The position numbers and the translations under genes are program-made. The notes beneath the pieces were generated by a model, which was not told where the DNA came from, did no database searches, and saw only the letters and a list, made by a program, of their open reading frames with translations. Shown one piece after another: positions 62,938 to 64,000 of a stretch of 64,000 bases of DNA; position 1 is the stretch's first letter; every line of letters begins with the position of its first letter. The DNA lies in contig OW028741.1 in the NCBI GenBank assembly GCA_932294355.1, positions 9,362,001 to 9,426,000 on the forward strand, read 5' to 3'. This DNA is from Aporophyla lueneburgensis. Lineage: Eukaryota > Arthropoda > Insecta > Lepidoptera > Noctuidae.

Positions 62938-63843
62938 ACTCTCAACAACTATTCATTCAATAAACTTATGCATAAGATAAACGTCGGCTAACTGTCACTG
63001 CGTTTCTGAATACAAAACAAACCATTCAATAACTGTGAAACTGTCAACTAGTTTTTTAGATGCCGCTAGATGGGTCTGTTTATGAGATTGCATCTAAAAT
63101 TGATTTTTATTATTGAAATGGTCTTTAAAACTAGTTTAATAAACAATGTATTTTTTTTTTGACGGGAAAATAACTGGCTTAATATATTTTAGTTAAAATA
63201 TGTAAAGTCGTTATTTTATATAAAGTGTTAAAAAATTAACTGCAAGAAAAGTAAGAACTTGTTTAGTATTACAAATAAAAAATATTGGCGAAAAAAGATT
63301 TCAAAATAACAACCCGTTTCAGAGATTTGCAATATTTTCACTTCGCACAAAATTATTGAATATGCGCACTGTACACCGCATGCGCAAGGCGCCGGCCTAC
63401 GACACCGCCACGCCGCACGCGTGAGTCATTCACCCCTGCGACACGAATCGACGGCGCAAATTCGTAATCAGCTGATTCTAATTTTCCCATCTCATTTCAC
63501 AGACTTTTTGGACTGGCAAATTATCGAAATACTTACAAATAGCATATTTTAACTGTTTAAATTAAGTTAGCTCGATAACCTGTACCCTAATTGCGAAACG
63601 CACTATTTATCAGAATCTGAATGGGATTGAATATTATTTCTAAACCATTGCGTCATTTGTTAGAATAAACTGTCGGCTTATTACGTAAATAACGCAATGA
63701 ATGTTGTTTAACTATGAATATTAAACCAATTCCTACCGATAAAAAGTTCCGCAATTACCCCTCTGGTATGTTTAAACAATTTGAATCAACCTATTTACAA
63801 TAATTTAAAAATTATTTACAAATGGTCTTAATTTTTACCTTAT
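62938..63843. other. No gene seen
   Basis: AT-rich apart from a GC-rich patch at 63365-63465 (CGCATGCGCAAGGCGCCGGC) of unknown origin. Confidence 0.45.
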
Positions 63844-64000
63844 TTACAAAAGGTGCTGGAAGTGTTCACCGTTTTGTCTAATGCATAAGTTAGCACGACG
63901 TATTACGTTTCCTTGCACTGCGATTAATGTGTCTCTGTCACTTTTAATTAAATCAAATGCACTTATTATACGAGTTTTTAATTCGTCCACGTTTTGAATG
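63844..64000 (-). CDS. C-terminal end of a DDE transposase (partial, runs off the window)
   Basis: Minus strand reads NVDELKTRIISAFDLIKSDR, then DTLIAVQGNVIRRANLCIRQ, then NGEHFQHLL and a stop at 63844-63846. The pattern ...LR..I..A...I....L..V...+..R...CI...GGHFEHLL is typical of the ends of insect Tc1/mariner-like DDE transposases. The catalytic part would lie beyond 64000. Open within the 50 codons visible. Confidence 0.55.
   Translation of the reverse strand, partial: IQNVDELKTRIISAFDLIKSDRDTLIAVQGNVIRRANLCIRQNGEHFQHLL

Overview
This 64-kb window is eukaryotic and almost certainly from a moth or butterfly. It is AT-rich, has no convincing multi-exon host gene, and is packed with repeat types typical of Lepidoptera. 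These are short Helitron-like elements starting TCTATACTAATATTATAAA and ending AGAAGCTAG, tRNA-derived and 5S-rRNA-derived SINEs, RTE-type tails with (GAT)n, R1-clade and Jockey-superfamily LINEs, a Bel/Pao LTR element, mariners, and several MITE or foldback elements. Species cannot be named from the sequence alone.

Left block (about 0.4-17.1 kb): a three-level nest. The outermost element is a 5'-truncated R1-clade LINE on the minus strand, lying between two copies of a 1.6-1.7-kb direct repeat (417-2137 and about 15549-17133). Its reverse transcriptase is split by a Bel/Pao LTR retrotransposon (3818-13527, minus, 5-bp target duplication GTCGG). That element's leader carries a plus-strand Jockey-superfamily LINE (about 8066-12678) with an intact 977-residue endonuclease/reverse transcriptase, the longest open frame in the window.

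Middle (17-39 kb): Helitron-like remnants, SINEs, a 400-bp MITE, and two unusual foldback-like loci (20.7-22.8 kb and 23.48-24.55 kb). Their arms are built from degenerate short phrases and they share a GC-rich cassette preceded by GCATGCAA arrays. Several SINEs have a head that aligns with the 5S rRNA internal promoter.

Right (39-64 kb): two related mariners (39986-41271 and 53540-55839, the second broken by an R1 fragment), several short R1 insertions with 12-15-bp target duplications, and an RTE tail carrying a MITE that in turn carries an R1 copy. There is also one intact single-exon ORF of 233 codons (51513-52214), a third foldback-like element with phrase-built arms (59400-60276), a LINE remnant with ORF1 joined to a 3' tail, and the end of a DDE transposase running off the right edge.

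Functionally the window is a record of mobile-element activity rather than a gene neighbourhood. Only the 977-residue ORF2 and the 233-residue ORF look intact. Order of events can be read from the nesting, target duplications and one apparent excision footprint.
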